From JAKVBK01 sp022447275 (GTDB lineage Bacteria > Pseudomonadota > Alphaproteobacteria > Rhodobacterales > Rhodobacteraceae), in the NCBI GenBank assembly GCA_047125605.1, contig CP138932.1, positions 310,001 through 374,000 of the forward strand: a stretch of 64,000 bases of DNA. The letters run 5' to 3'. This document shows, one piece after another, positions 8,564 through 17,365 of this stretch. Numbering within the stretch: the first letter of the stretch is position 1; every line of letters begins with the position of its first letter. A model generated the notes under the pieces. It worked only from the letters and a program-made list of their open reading frames with translations, was not told the origin of the DNA and ran no database searches. A program made the translations under genes and the position numbers.

Positions 8564-9169
8564 TCAGTCGTCCGGGCGTGCCAGCGAGAAGACGTCGCGG
8601 ATCACGCTGTAATCGCGATAGCCCATGCGGGTCAGCGGTTGGAATTTTGTGACATCGAACATGCCGTCCACAAGGCAGTCATCGCGCATGTGAATGCCCA
8701 CCACTTCGCCCGTGACCAGCACATTCGCTTCGCCTTCCAACTGGATGATCTGGCGCGCCTCGCATTCAAGTGCGGCCGGGGCGCCCGCCACTCGGGCGCA
8801 GTCGATCATCTGGCAGGCTTCCTTTGTCAGCCCGGCCCGTTCAAATTCGTCGATCTCGCGGCCAAACCCCTCGGAGGTGATGTTCATCACATCCCGGGAC
8901 GCATATTCCACGATGTTCACGCAAAACCGGCCTGTCTCGCGGATATTGCCGACACTGTCTTTGGTGTTGTCCCGGTCAGCCTTGGCCGAGGTAGAGGCAA
9001 ACATTACCTGCGGCGGCACATAGGCGACCGCGTTGAAAAACGAATAAGGCGCCAGGTTATCGCGCCCATCTGCGCCACGGGTTGAAATCCAGCCGATGGG
9101 GCGTGGCGTGACAATGGCATTGAACGGATTGTGTGGCAGGCCGTGGCCATTCTTAGGTTCATAAAACAA
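8564..9169 (-). CDS. Flavin reductase-like FMN-binding split-barrel protein
   Basis: A 201-residue protein of the flavin reductase (FMN-binding split barrel) family. Landmarks are the N-terminal NAIVTPRPIGWIST, then NLAPYSFFNAVAYVPPQVMF, the glycine/Asn turn FCVNIVEY, and a late GEVVGIHMRDD strand, the family's standard order and length. Members reduce or bind FMN, often to feed a monooxygenase; the partner is not evident here. The start codon is TTG (9169), placed six bases after GGGAG, and gives the family's usual N-terminus MFYEP. It shares the terminator at 8500-8540 with the SulP gene. Confidence 0.85.
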   Translation of the reverse strand: MFYEPKNGHGLPHNPFNAIVTPRPIGWISTRGADGRDNLAPYSFFNAVAYVPPQVMFASTSAKADRDNTKDSVGNIRETGRFCVNIVEYASRDVMNITSEGFGREIDEFERAGLTKEACQMIDCARVAGAPAALECEARQIIQLEGEANVLVTGEVVGIHMRDDCLVDGMFDVTKFQPLTRMGYRDYSVIRDVFSLARPDD

Positions 9170-9292
9170 GGACGTCTCCCCAACGCTGCTTTTTCTGACT
9201 TCATGTCGGACCTAGGCCCATGCTAGGCGGGATGCCAGTCAAAAAGCGGTGCAGTTGGGCTGCGCCAGGGCCAATGGGGGCGAAACACGGAC

Positions 9293-9787
9293 ATGATCAC
9301 GATTGCGCAGGAGCAACCGGATGATCACTGGGAGGTCGAGAACCTCTACGATCTGTGCTTTGCGCCGGGCCGCGAGGCGCTGTCCTCATACCGTTTGCGA
9401 GAGGGCGTGGCGCCCGTAGCCGAATTGTGCCTCACCGCGCGCGATGCCGATGGCATACTGGCTGGTGCAATCCGTTTCTGGCCCATCCGCATCCGAAACC
9501 CAGAGGGCGGCATATGCCCGGCCCTGCTGTTGGGCCCCATTGCCGTGCATCCCACCCATCAGGGCGAAGGCTTGGGCGGCGGATTGATCCATGCCGCCCA
9601 TGCCCGCATCGACAAGGCCGGGCCGACGCGCATCCTTCTGGTTGGCGACGTGCCCTATTACGGGCGCTTTGGCTATGGGCGCATCAACGGGGTTGAGATG
9701 CCGCCGCCCACCAACCCGGACCGGGTTCTGGGACGTGGGGATTGGCACGCGATCACGGGTCAGGTGTGCCCAGCGTCCGATCTGTGA
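9293..9787 (+). CDS. GNAT family N-acetyltransferase (YhbS-like)
   Basis: A 164-residue acetyltransferase. The acetyl-CoA-binding core is visible as LLGPIAVHPTHQGEGLGGGLI (motif A, Q-x-x-G-x-G-x-x-G-type loop), preceded by the strand around AGAIRFWPIRI and followed by ILLVGDVPYYGRFGYG, the phrase typical of YhbS/predicted acetyltransferases. The substrate is unknown. It stands alone, in the same direction as the receiver-like gene that follows. Confidence 0.88.
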   Translation: MITIAQEQPDDHWEVENLYDLCFAPGREALSSYRLREGVAPVAELCLTARDADGILAGAIRFWPIRIRNPEGGICPALLLGPIAVHPTHQGEGLGGGLIHAAHARIDKAGPTRILLVGDVPYYGRFGYGRINGVEMPPPTNPDRVLGRGDWHAITGQVCPASDL

Positions 9788-9838
9788 TAGGATTGTGATC
9801 GGCGCCAGGCCTGCTCATGGGGGCTGAGGGGGGAGGCA

Positions 9839-9854
9839 TTAATGTTTCGTTAAC
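9839..9854 (+). promoter_or_regulatory. CtrA-type binding box upstream of the degenerate receiver gene
   Basis: TTAA at 9839-9842, seven bases, then TTAAC at 9850-9854. This is an exact match to the alphaproteobacterial CtrA consensus TTAA-N7-TTAAC. It lies 45 bases before the start of the next gene, where a promoter regulator would act. Actual CtrA binding is inferred. Confidence 0.6.
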
Positions 9855-9899
9855 CATTACGGTGTGCTCTGTGGGATGGGACTGGGAAAGGATGTGTTT

Positions 9900-10364
9900 A
9901 TGCGGCTGCTTGTGTTGGAGGACGACACTACGGTGTTGGAGGTGTTGCGCAGAGACCTGAGCGCTTTGGGCTATGTGTTGTCATCGGCGCCAAGCGTGCA
10001 GGCGGCACAGGTGGCCCTGCGGGCGGAGACATTTGACGTTGCTGTTTTGTCAGAGCGTTTGCTCTTGGGTGCTGATCTCTCTCTGACGGACCATATCCGC
10101 GCCTCCGAACCCAACGTGCGCGTGATACTTTACAGCCATCACGATGGTCTGGGGGAGCGCGAGGCTGTCTCTGAGGACGACGGGCACACCCTTCATTCGC
10201 CAAAGTCCGTTGATTGGATTTTGCGCACGCCCATGTCGCCTTTGGAGCTTACCCAGGTGATCGATCACCTGATGGAAGATGTGCCCCTCAAGGACAACGC
10301 AGGCCGTGGCGTGGCTGCTTATGCGGGCGGGTACATGCCCATGGGGCGCACACGGATGAACTGA
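9900..10364 (+). CDS. Degenerate response-regulator receiver-domain protein
   Basis: A 154-residue single-domain protein from the ATG at 9900, preceded by AAAGGA. It begins RLLVLEDDTTVLEVLRR, the first strand and acidic pair of a CheY-like receiver, and continues with the expected alternating helices and strands (GYVLSSAPSVQAAQ, then FDVAVLSERLLLG). The position where a phosphoacceptor Asp should stand reads VAVLSERLLLG, with Ser in place of Asp, and the conserved Lys near the C-terminus reads RTPMSPLEL, without Lys. It therefore probably cannot be phosphorylated in the normal way and may act by protein contact. A CtrA-type box lies just upstream. There is no partner kinase next to it. Confidence 0.75.
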   Translation: MRLLVLEDDTTVLEVLRRDLSALGYVLSSAPSVQAAQVALRAETFDVAVLSERLLLGADLSLTDHIRASEPNVRVILYSHHDGLGEREAVSEDDGHTLHSPKSVDWILRTPMSPLELTQVIDHLMEDVPLKDNAGRGVAAYAGGYMPMGRTRMN

Positions 10365-10385
10365 CCCCAGCCCCGGCGCGCGCTA

Positions 10386-12638
10386 TCAGACCGTCAGCCC
10401 TTGTGCGGCAAACCAGGCTTTGACGGCGGGGCGCACGGATTGGGCGCCCGATTCGCGGGCCGCGTCGATCGTGGCTGCCAACTCTTTCAGATTTGTTTTC
10501 CGCAGCAGGTGTTTGACCGGCCCGATGGACGCAGGGCGCATGGACAGGCTGCGCAGCCCGATCGCGGCAAAGCAGGCCGCTTCCAAGGGGCGCCCGGCGT
10601 CTTCGCCACAAAAGCTCAGCGGGGTGTCCGTCTCTGCGCACCGCGCCACGATCTGTTCCAGAAAGGTCAGGAAGCTGACATTGAGCGTGTCGTAGCGCCG
10701 ACGCACCCGTTCGTTTTCGCGGTCTGCTGCAAAAAAGAACTGTTTGAGATCGTTGCCCCCGATCGAGATGAAATCGGCCATTTCGTAGAATTGGCGCGGT
10801 GCATAGGCGAGGCTCGGGGTTTCCAGCATTGCGCCGATCCGAAGCTCACTGGGCAGAACTTCGCCCTGCTGCTCTTGCCGCGCCACCATGTCCAGTAGGT
10901 GTTGGCGGGCTTCTTTGAACTCGTCAAACTGAGCAATGAAGGGGAACATCACGCTTAGGGGCCGGCCTTCGGCGGCGCGTAGAAGGGCCTGGAGTTGCAT
11001 GCGCAGCACGCCCTTGCGATCCAGCCCGACGCGAATGGCCCGCCATCCAAGGGCGGGGTTCGGCTCCTCGGTCGGCTTCATGAAGGGCAGCACCTTGTCT
11101 GAGCCGATATCGAGGGTTCTGAAGACGACAGGTCGGCCGGCTGCGGCATCCATCACACGCTTGTAGATATCTGCCAATTCCCTGCGGCGGGGCATCTGGT
11201 TGCGGATCAGGAATTGCAGCTCGGTTCTGAACAGGCCTACGCCTTCTGCACCCGAGGAAGGCAGCGACGGCAAGTCCGCCATGAGGCCTGCATTCATGTG
11301 CAAGCCGATGGTCGGCCCTTCGACGGTGGATGCGGGCACGCGCCGGATGGAGGCATAGCGCTCCTGCGCCTTGGCGGCCATCGCCACCTTGTCTTGAAAG
11401 GCCTTGCGCACACTGTCTTCGGGGCGCAGATGCACAATGCCCTGCTCGCCGTCCACGATCACCTCATCCCCGCTTAAAGCATTCGCGGTGATACCCTGTG
11501 CATGGATTACAAGCGGGATTGCCAGAGCCCGGGCCACAATCGTTGCATGACTGCCCACCGAACCTTCCTCAAGGATAATGCCCCGCAATACGCGGCCATA
11601 GGACAGCAATTCCCCCGGCCCGATATTGCGGGCGATGAGGATGGGATCATTGGGCATTTCGACGCCTGTATCGGCCCCTTGGCCAGTCAACAGGCGCAGC
11701 AGACGGTTTGACAGGTCGTCGAGATCGGACAGTCGCTCGCGCAGATAGGCATCCGTGACCTGCTGCATTCGGGCCCGCGCGGCTGATTGCTCCTTCTCAA
11801 CGGCGGCTTCTGCCGAAAGACCCCGGGCGATGTCTTGTTCCATGCGGCGCAGCCAGCCCTTTGAGTTGGCAAACATGCGATAGGCTTCGAGCACTTGCAT
11901 GTGATCACCATCTCCGCCGGAGGCGTCGCTTAGCATTTCGTCCACGGAGATCCGCAGGGCATCAATGGCGGCACGCAGGCGGGCGCTTTCGGCATCGGCA
12001 TCATCGGCGAACGGGTTGGTGACAACCACGCGTGGTTCATGCAGGAACACATGCCCGAGCGCAGTGCCCTCCTGTGCAACGCCGCCGCGCAGCATGTTTG
12101 GCGCTTGGTGGGGGGCCGCAAGGGCCGCGCCCTCACCGACGAAGGCGCCAAGCTCGGCCATTTCTGCCAGCACCATGGCAACCACTTCGAGTGCGTAGAT
12201 ATCATCTTCGGAATAGGCGCGGGCTTCCTTGGACTGCACCACCAGCACGCCCATGCGCTCGCCAAGGCGCTGGATCGGCACGCCGAGGAATGCAGAAAAA
12301 ATCTCTTCGCCGGTTTCCGGCATGTAGCGAAAGCCGCGCTCGGCTGGGGCATTGGCCGTGTTGACGGGTTTGGTGTGCTTTGCCACCCGGCCCACGAGGC
12401 CCTCACCAAGACGCATGCGTGTCTGGTGAACGGCTTCCTGATTGAGGCCCTCGGTCGCGCAAAGCTCAAGTGTTTCTTCATCGCGGAACAGGTAGACAGA
12501 GCACACATCGGTGCCCATTTCGGCAGCGATCAGCCGAACCACGTTGTTCAGTCGAACCTGCCCTTCGGCCGGCTCGGCCATTGTCTCCTTCAGCCGACCC
12601 AGTATTCGCCGGCTGCCGCTTTCGCTGATGCTTGGCAT
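10386..12638 (-). CDS. ptsP: Phosphoenolpyruvate--protein phosphotransferase PtsP (EI-Ntr)
   Basis: About 750 residues from the ATG giving MPSISESGSR; an in-frame ATG seven codons upstream (12659) is also possible. The order is a GAF domain (about 20-165), the PEP-utiliser N-terminal domain, the phosphohistidine domain with EEGSVGSHATIVARALAIP (the His is phosphorylated), and the C-terminal PEP-binding TIM barrel with GVGLFRTELQFL, FRTLDIGSDK and FISIGGNDLKQF. This is the full nitrogen-PTS EI architecture. It passes phosphate from PEP to NPr and EIIA-Ntr as a regulatory signal, with GAF probably sensing glutamine or 2-oxoglutarate. It follows lysC in the same direction. Confidence 0.95.
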   Translation of the reverse strand: MPSISESGSRRILGRLKETMAEPAEGQVRLNNVVRLIAAEMGTDVCSVYLFRDEETLELCATEGLNQEAVHQTRMRLGEGLVGRVAKHTKPVNTANAPAERGFRYMPETGEEIFSAFLGVPIQRLGERMGVLVVQSKEARAYSEDDIYALEVVAMVLAEMAELGAFVGEGAALAAPHQAPNMLRGGVAQEGTALGHVFLHEPRVVVTNPFADDADAESARLRAAIDALRISVDEMLSDASGGDGDHMQVLEAYRMFANSKGWLRRMEQDIARGLSAEAAVEKEQSAARARMQQVTDAYLRERLSDLDDLSNRLLRLLTGQGADTGVEMPNDPILIARNIGPGELLSYGRVLRGIILEEGSVGSHATIVARALAIPLVIHAQGITANALSGDEVIVDGEQGIVHLRPEDSVRKAFQDKVAMAAKAQERYASIRRVPASTVEGPTIGLHMNAGLMADLPSLPSSGAEGVGLFRTELQFLIRNQMPRRRELADIYKRVMDAAAGRPVVFRTLDIGSDKVLPFMKPTEEPNPALGWRAIRVGLDRKGVLRMQLQALLRAAEGRPLSVMFPFIAQFDEFKEARQHLLDMVARQEQQGEVLPSELRIGAMLETPSLAYAPRQFYEMADFISIGGNDLKQFFFAADRENERVRRRYDTLNVSFLTFLEQIVARCAETDTPLSFCGEDAGRPLEAACFAAIGLRSLSMRPASIGPVKHLLRKTNLKELAATIDAARESGAQSVRPAVKAWFAAQGLTV

Positions 12639-12818
12639 GATGCCCCGTCCCGCCCGCATGTCATTCTGCCATTCAGTTAGATCACACGGAGCGCAAAAGC
12701 GAAATGCATTTCAACCTGCCGTTGCCGCAGCGGCACAATGCTGCTGTGCGCAGCACGCATGCGGCGTTCCTGCGCAGTCCTTGGGCAAAAAAACGAGTGT
12801 CTGGCGTGCCTTGGCGGA

Positions 12819-14069
12819 TCAGCCTTCGTTCAGCGTCGTCTTATCAAGGTCAAAGGAATCGTGCAGCGCCTGAACCGCCAGTTCAAGATACTTGCGGTCG
12901 ATCAGAACCGAGATTTTGATCTCGGAGGTGGTGATCACCTTGATATTGATGTTCTCGGCCTTGAGCGCATCGAACATCTGTGCCGCAACGCCTGCATGGC
13001 TGCGCATGCCGATGCCCACAACCGATACTTTGCAGACCTCCGTATCCGCGACCAGTTCGACATAGTTGATGTCGCCCGCGGTCTTGGCATCCAGCATGGC
13101 CTGTTCGGCGCGCGCCACCTGGTTGGTGGGGCAGGAGAATGTCATATCCGTCCGACCATCTTCGCTGATGTTCTGGACGATCATGTCGACGTTCACACCC
13201 GCATTGGCCAGCGGGCCGAAAATGGCGGCCGCGATCCCGGGGCGGTCAGCCACCGACAGAAGGGTCATCTTGGCTTCATCGCGGCTGAAGGCCACGCCCG
13301 ACACCACATTGCTTTCCATGATATCATCCTCATCGCAGACCAACGTTCCGGCGGTCTCGTCATATTCCTCGAAACTTGAGAGCACGCGCAGGCGGACCTT
13401 GTAACGCATGGCCAGTTCCACGGAGCGGGTTTGCAGAACCTTGGCGCCGAGCGAAGCCAGTTCCAGCATCTCCTCAAAGGCGATCCTGTCCAGCTTGCGG
13501 GCTTTGCTCGAGATCCGCGGATCCGTCGTGTAGACACCGTCCACATCGGTGTAGATGTCACAGCGGATTGCGTCAAAGGCTGCGGCAAAGGCCACCGCCG
13601 TTGTGTCAGAGCCGCCGCGGCCCAACGTGGTGATCCGGCCCTCGGGGCTGATGCCCTGAAAACCGGCCACTACCGCCACCTTCATGCCTTCGTCGAACTT
13701 GGCGTTCAGGTTGTCCGTTGGGATTTCTTCAATCCGGGCCGAGGCATGGGCCGAGCTTGTTTTCACAGGCACTTGCCAGCCGGCCCAGCTGCGGGCGGGA
13801 ATGTCCATTTCCTGCAGGGTCAGGGCCATCAGGCCCGCTGTCACCTGCTCACCGGACGACACGACGGCGTCATACTCGCGCGCATCAAAAAGGGGCGAGG
13901 TTTCCTCAACCCAGCCGACCAGTTCATTGGTCTTGCCAGACATTGCCGACACGATCACGATCACATCGTGACCATTGGCAACTTCGCGTCCCACACGCTT
14001 GGCCGCCCGCCGGATCCTGTCCAGCGTGGCTACCGAGGTGCCTCCGAATTTCATCACCAGAAGCGACAT
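12819..14069 (-). CDS. lysC: Aspartate kinase
   Basis: A 416-residue enzyme catalysing the first step from aspartate to lysine, threonine, methionine and diaminopimelate. The amino-acid kinase domain begins LVMKFGGTSVA (residues 3-13), with ITTLGRGGSDTTAVAFA and the DVDGVYTTDPR substrate loop later. Two C-terminal ACT domains are present (about 265-410: TLLSVADRPGIAAAIFGPLA and VSVVGIGMRSHAGVAAQMF), which give feedback inhibition. The length fits the lysine-sensitive single-chain form. It is 180 bases upstream of ptsP in the same direction. Confidence 0.96.
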   Translation of the reverse strand: MSLLVMKFGGTSVATLDRIRRAAKRVGREVANGHDVIVIVSAMSGKTNELVGWVEETSPLFDAREYDAVVSSGEQVTAGLMALTLQEMDIPARSWAGWQVPVKTSSAHASARIEEIPTDNLNAKFDEGMKVAVVAGFQGISPEGRITTLGRGGSDTTAVAFAAAFDAIRCDIYTDVDGVYTTDPRISSKARKLDRIAFEEMLELASLGAKVLQTRSVELAMRYKVRLRVLSSFEEYDETAGTLVCDEDDIMESNVVSGVAFSRDEAKMTLLSVADRPGIAAAIFGPLANAGVNVDMIVQNISEDGRTDMTFSCPTNQVARAEQAMLDAKTAGDINYVELVADTEVCKVSVVGIGMRSHAGVAAQMFDALKAENINIKVITTSEIKISVLIDRKYLELAVQALHDSFDLDKTTLNEG

Positions 14070-14225
14070 CGGCTTCTTTCCCTGAACCTATAATCGAGCG
14101 CGTCGTTAAGACGGGTGGCGCGCGGACGCAAGGGGGAGGTGGGGGAACTGGGGCCTGCAGGCGCAAACTGTGGCGTTTGAGAAGCGTTTAAACCGTTGCC
14201 GGGCGGGTTTTCTATCTGTCTGGCC

Positions 14226-15620
14226 TTAACGGGCCACACGGTAGGGCAGGATATCGCGGGTGTCGGGTGTCACCTCAAGACGGCGCTCAAGCGGTGGAAC
14301 CGAGCGCTGATGGCAATTGGGCCGGTCACAGATCCGGCAGGAAATGCCAATCGGTTCAAACGCGGTCGCGCGCGACAGGTCGAGGCCATCCGCATAGACA
14401 AGCGCGCCAGCATGGGCAATTTCGCATCCCAAAGCGATCGCATAGCGTCGGACGGGCGCTCCCCAGGCCCCGGCGGTTTTCGAGACATCCCGGGCCAGGC
14501 TGATATAGCGGACCCCGTCTGGCGTCTCTGCCAGTTGGCGGAGGAACTCGGCTGGTGTTTCAAAGGCCCGGTGCACGTTCCAAAGGGGGCACGCCCCTCC
14601 GAAACGGGCAAACTGCAGGCGGGCAGCGGAATGGCGCTTGGTAATGGTGCCCGCCTGATCCACCCGGACAAAGAAAAAGGGCACGCCCTTCGCGCCCGGG
14701 CGTTGCAGGGTCGACAAACGGTGGGCAACTTGCTCGATCGAGGCTCCAAACCGCCGCGCCAAGGCTTCGAGGTCATGGCGCAGCTCGGCGGCGGCTTGCA
14801 GGAATTGCCGATAGGGCATCAGCGCGGCGCCTGCGAAATAGTTTGCCAGACCGACCTGAGCGATGGCGCGCGCCTCCGGGGATTGGAAACGCGCCAGATC
14901 CAGCGTGGCGTTGAGCAAGTCCGATTGGGTGAGCAGCGCCAACTGGTGCAGCAACTGGAACCGTCGGGTTTCTCGATCTGCACGGGCGCTGAGCGTCAAG
15001 GTGCGGGTTTCCGCGTCAAACTGGCGGACCGGGCCGTTCGGGGCATCCACAATCACAATCCCAAGGCTTTCAAGCCGGGCGGTGGCTGCTGCCACGGCGC
15101 CTTCCGGATGGCTGAGGCCAACGCGTTCTGCCGCGTGATCGACCGCATCTATGTAGTTGTCGCAGTAGTGGAAGAAGTCGCGCACCTCCTCCCAGGGGCT
15201 GACAACAGTTGGGCCGCCCTGCTGGCCAAGCGCCTCATCGAGGGAGGCGAGGCGCTCATGGCTTTGACGATAGGCGCGGTGCAGCTCAAGAAACGCGCGG
15301 GCGAGGCCCGGTGCGTTCGAGGCGGTCAGGCGCAGGTCAGCCAATTGGGGTGGGTCAGTGAAGACCGGGTCTGCCAGAGCCTCCTGCATATCGCTTACGA
15401 TTCGCCCTGTCTCACCGGCGGACAGCTCTGTCACATCGAGGCCGAATTCCTGGGCAAGAGCCAGAACAACCCCGGTGGATACCGGGCGGTTGTTGTTTTC
15501 CATCTGGTTCAGATAGGGCAGCGAAACCCCAAGTTTTGCAGCAAAGGCTTTCTGGGTCAGCGACAGGCGGGTGCGCACTTCGCGCAGTTTTGCACCAGCA
15601 TAGAGCTTTTGTACGGCCAT
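14226..15620 (-). CDS. pccR: ScfR-family short-chain acyl-CoA transcriptional regulator (PccR-like)
   Basis: 464 residues from the ATG at 15620; the frame is open further upstream, but the regulatory repeats there show that this is non-coding. The N-terminal XRE helix-turn-helix (about 5-65: LREVRTRLSLTQKAFAAKLG, LPYLNQMENNNRPVS) is followed by the IrrE/ImmA-like domain with a degenerate metal motif (RFQLLHQLALL instead of HExxH) and a C-terminal Cys-bearing segment (GISCRICDRPNCHQR). This is the ScfR/RamB/MlcR architecture. From the literature, PccR of Rhodobacter sphaeroides binds TTTGCAAA-type sites and activates pccB in response to propionyl-CoA supply. Here pccB lies close by, and such palindromes precede both pccB and this gene. 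Confidence 0.87.
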   Translation of the reverse strand: MAVQKLYAGAKLREVRTRLSLTQKAFAAKLGVSLPYLNQMENNNRPVSTGVVLALAQEFGLDVTELSAGETGRIVSDMQEALADPVFTDPPQLADLRLTASNAPGLARAFLELHRAYRQSHERLASLDEALGQQGGPTVVSPWEEVRDFFHYCDNYIDAVDHAAERVGLSHPEGAVAAATARLESLGIVIVDAPNGPVRQFDAETRTLTLSARADRETRRFQLLHQLALLTQSDLLNATLDLARFQSPEARAIAQVGLANYFAGAALMPYRQFLQAAAELRHDLEALARRFGASIEQVAHRLSTLQRPGAKGVPFFFVRVDQAGTITKRHSAARLQFARFGGACPLWNVHRAFETPAEFLRQLAETPDGVRYISLARDVSKTAGAWGAPVRRYAIALGCEIAHAGALVYADGLDLSRATAFEPIGISCRICDRPNCHQRSVPPLERRLEVTPDTRDILPYRVAR

Positions 15621-15636
15621 CGTGATACCTTGCTGC

Positions 15637-15678
15637 GTTTGCCGGGCTGGGTTTGCCGGACAGAGTTTGCTGGACAGG
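15637..15678. repeat. Three copies of a 14-base tandem repeat in the pccR leader
   Basis: Units GTTTGCCGGGCTGG (15637-15650), GTTTGCCGGACAGA (15651-15664) and GTTTGCTGGACAGG (15665-15678) follow each other without gaps and differ at only a few positions. Each carries the TTTGC core of the presumed PccR site. A 14-base period places the cores about 1.3 helical turns apart. Confidence 0.75.
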
Positions 15679-15720
15679 GCAGAGTTTGCGCTTTTGCAAC
15701 CCTGTTGTAGGGTTTGCAAA
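15637..15720 (-). promoter_or_regulatory. Putative autoregulatory TTTGC array upstream of pccR
   Basis: In 84 bases immediately before the regulator start there are six TTTGC motifs (on the plus strand at 15638, 15652, 15666, 15685, 15693 and 15713). The outermost is a perfect TTTGCAAA (15713-15720). It pairs with TTTGCAAC at 15693-15700 across a CCCTGTTGTAGGG inverted repeat, so 15693-15720 is one long imperfect palindrome. The first three motifs lie in a 14-base tandem repeat. The motif matches that before pccB, so self-regulation is likely but not proven. Confidence 0.6.
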
Positions 15721-15777
15721 GGCGGGAAGGCAAGGCCAAGCCTAGGGCGGCGCGACCCGCTTGCCGGGTCTGCTGTG

Positions 15778-17007
15778 CTAGCCTTGCATCCGCAGGAAAC
15801 GTTCGCGCCGCAAGACAGCCGCAACGGCCACCAGCGACAGGGCCGAGGTGATCAGCATCAGCGTCAACAGCGGCAGCGGGCCAGAGCCTTCGGTCAGGAT
15901 GGTGCCTGCCAACGCCGACAGGGCAGCACCGCCGCCGATCATCATGGCGCCGCCCAGCCCACTGGCCGTGCCGGCAAGATGCGGGCGCACCGAGAGCATG
16001 CCAGCATTTGCATTGGGCAGAACCATGCCATTGCCCAAGCCAACGAAGATAAACAGGCCAAAGAAAAGGGCGGGGTGGGCAATTCCGAGCAGAAACAGAC
16101 CTGTTTGCAGAACAAGCCCGCCAAAGGTGAGGCCAGCGCCGATCAGGATCATCGTGTTGATGCCCATGCGCACCGAATACCGCCCCGACACGTAGTTGCC
16201 CGCGGCGTAGCCAAGGGCCGGAAAGCCGAAATATGCCCCCATGAGCGCAGGGGACAGGTCGAAATACTCTGTTGCGACGAAGGGCGCTCCGCCGAGATAG
16301 GCAAAAAACGCACCCGAGGCGAAGGCGGCTGCGGCGCAGTAGCCCCAGAATCGCGGTGAGGCCAGCAATTCGGGGTATTCGGCAAACTGAGCCCGGAAGC
16401 TGGCGGAACGGTTGCCAGCTGTCTCGCCCAGATCACGCCAGACCAGCCACAGCACGGCGAGGCCGATCAGCAGCAAAAGCCAGAAATTTGCCTGCCAGCC
16501 GAACACTTCGTCGAGGGCACCGCCGATCATCGGGCCAATCATGGGCACAAAGGCCATCCCCATGGTAACATAGCCGATCATGGAGGCGGCCTGTTCAGCG
16601 GGCACCATATCTCGGACGACGGCCCTGCTCAGCACAAGGCCTGCGACGATCACCGCTTGCACCATGCGGAAGCCCAGAAACCACTCGATCGTCGGCGCCC
16701 AAAGTGTGCCGAGCGTGGCGATCAGAAAGATGATGAGGCTGCCCAGCAGAACGGGCCGACGACCATACCGGTCAGAAATCGGCCCGATCCCCAGCTGCAA
16801 AACTGCATTCACGGCCAGATAGACGGGCACGGCCATCGCCACCAGCCACGGCTCCGTCTCGAAATATACGGCCATGGAGGGCAGGGACGGCAGGAAAATG
16901 TTCATCGACAGGGCCGACAGGCCGGCAAGAAGAACGAGTGTGATGATGTGGGGCGGTGAGGTCCGCTCCAGAAAGCGGCCCCGGGGCGCAGCGCTGGTGT
17001 CAGTCAT
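15778..17007 (-). CDS. Bcr/CflA-type MFS multidrug efflux transporter
   Basis: A 409-residue inner-membrane protein with about 12 hydrophobic segments. Landmarks are LSMNIFLPSLPSMAVYF in TM1, the MFS loop GPISDRYGRRPVLLGS, RAVVRDMVPAEQAASMIG (motif C region of drug/H+ antiporters) and FVPMIGPMIGGAL. These define the Bcr/CflA subfamily, which exports compounds such as bicyclomycin or sulfonamides using protons. It lies directly upstream of the regulator gene in the same direction, but its stop falls beyond the regulatory array, so the two are probably separate transcripts. A specific link to propionate is not visible. Confidence 0.93.
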   Translation of the reverse strand: MTDTSAAPRGRFLERTSPPHIITLVLLAGLSALSMNIFLPSLPSMAVYFETEPWLVAMAVPVYLAVNAVLQLGIGPISDRYGRRPVLLGSLIIFLIATLGTLWAPTIEWFLGFRMVQAVIVAGLVLSRAVVRDMVPAEQAASMIGYVTMGMAFVPMIGPMIGGALDEVFGWQANFWLLLLIGLAVLWLVWRDLGETAGNRSASFRAQFAEYPELLASPRFWGYCAAAAFASGAFFAYLGGAPFVATEYFDLSPALMGAYFGFPALGYAAGNYVSGRYSVRMGINTMILIGAGLTFGGLVLQTGLFLLGIAHPALFFGLFIFVGLGNGMVLPNANAGMLSVRPHLAGTASGLGGAMMIGGGAALSALAGTILTEGSGPLPLLTLMLITSALSLVAVAAVLRRERFLRMQG

Positions 17008-17095
17008 GGGAGGCGTTTACTCCCGCGTGGCGTTTCTGTCCATCGCTGTGCGCTGCGGGCGGGCTGTGCGTTTGCGAACGGAGGTGCGCAGGCGC

Positions 17096-17365
17096 TTACG
17101 CAATATGGAGATCGTCAGGGATTTCTTCGAGCGTCACATTCATAATGCGTAGGTAGTCATTGTCCCGTTGTTCTCCATAGCCGCGGGCTTGGCTTGCCGC
17201 TGAGTACTGTATCTCGGGCGGTGGCAGGGCGGCGCTCAGTTTCTGCGACGCGCAAGCGCAGCAGCCGGACATGCCTTCCAGCGCAGCATGCACTGTCTCA
17301 TCCGCGTCCAGCGCCGCATCAGTTGGCGGAAGGAGCGGGCGATTGCCCTCGGCAGCCGTAGTCAT
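17096..17365 (-). CDS. Small protein of unknown function, divergent from pccB
   Basis: An 89-residue protein with no recognised domain. It has a Cys-rich knot in the middle (MSGCCACASQKL, about residues 33-44), a Pro-rich N-terminal part, and an acidic C-terminus (YLRIMNVTLEEIPDDLHIA). There is no signal peptide or membrane segment. The closely spaced cysteines could bind a metal, but this is only a possibility. It is transcribed away from pccB across a 337-base region that holds the TTTGCAAA sites and a TTAA-N7-TTAA match. Coding status rests on an open frame with normal local composition. Confidence 0.5.
   Translation of the reverse strand: MTTAAEGNRPLLPPTDAALDADETVHAALEGMSGCCACASQKLSAALPPPEIQYSAASQARGYGEQRDNDYLRIMNVTLEEIPDDLHIA

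Noticed and set aside
12660..12818. A possible promoter-proximal or attenuator element between lysC and ptsP
   Set aside because: Only a T-run (minus strand, about 12786-12793) without a clear stem; not enough to call a terminator.
14196..15710. A 504-codon plus-strand frame opposite the ScfR regulator gene
   Set aside because: Shadow of the regulator; the regulator's HTH and domain order are intact on the minus strand.
15621..15824. Extending the regulator start upstream (68 extra codons)
   Set aside because: The extension runs through tandem TTTGC sites and has no protein similarity; the ATG at 15620 begins the normal HTH.
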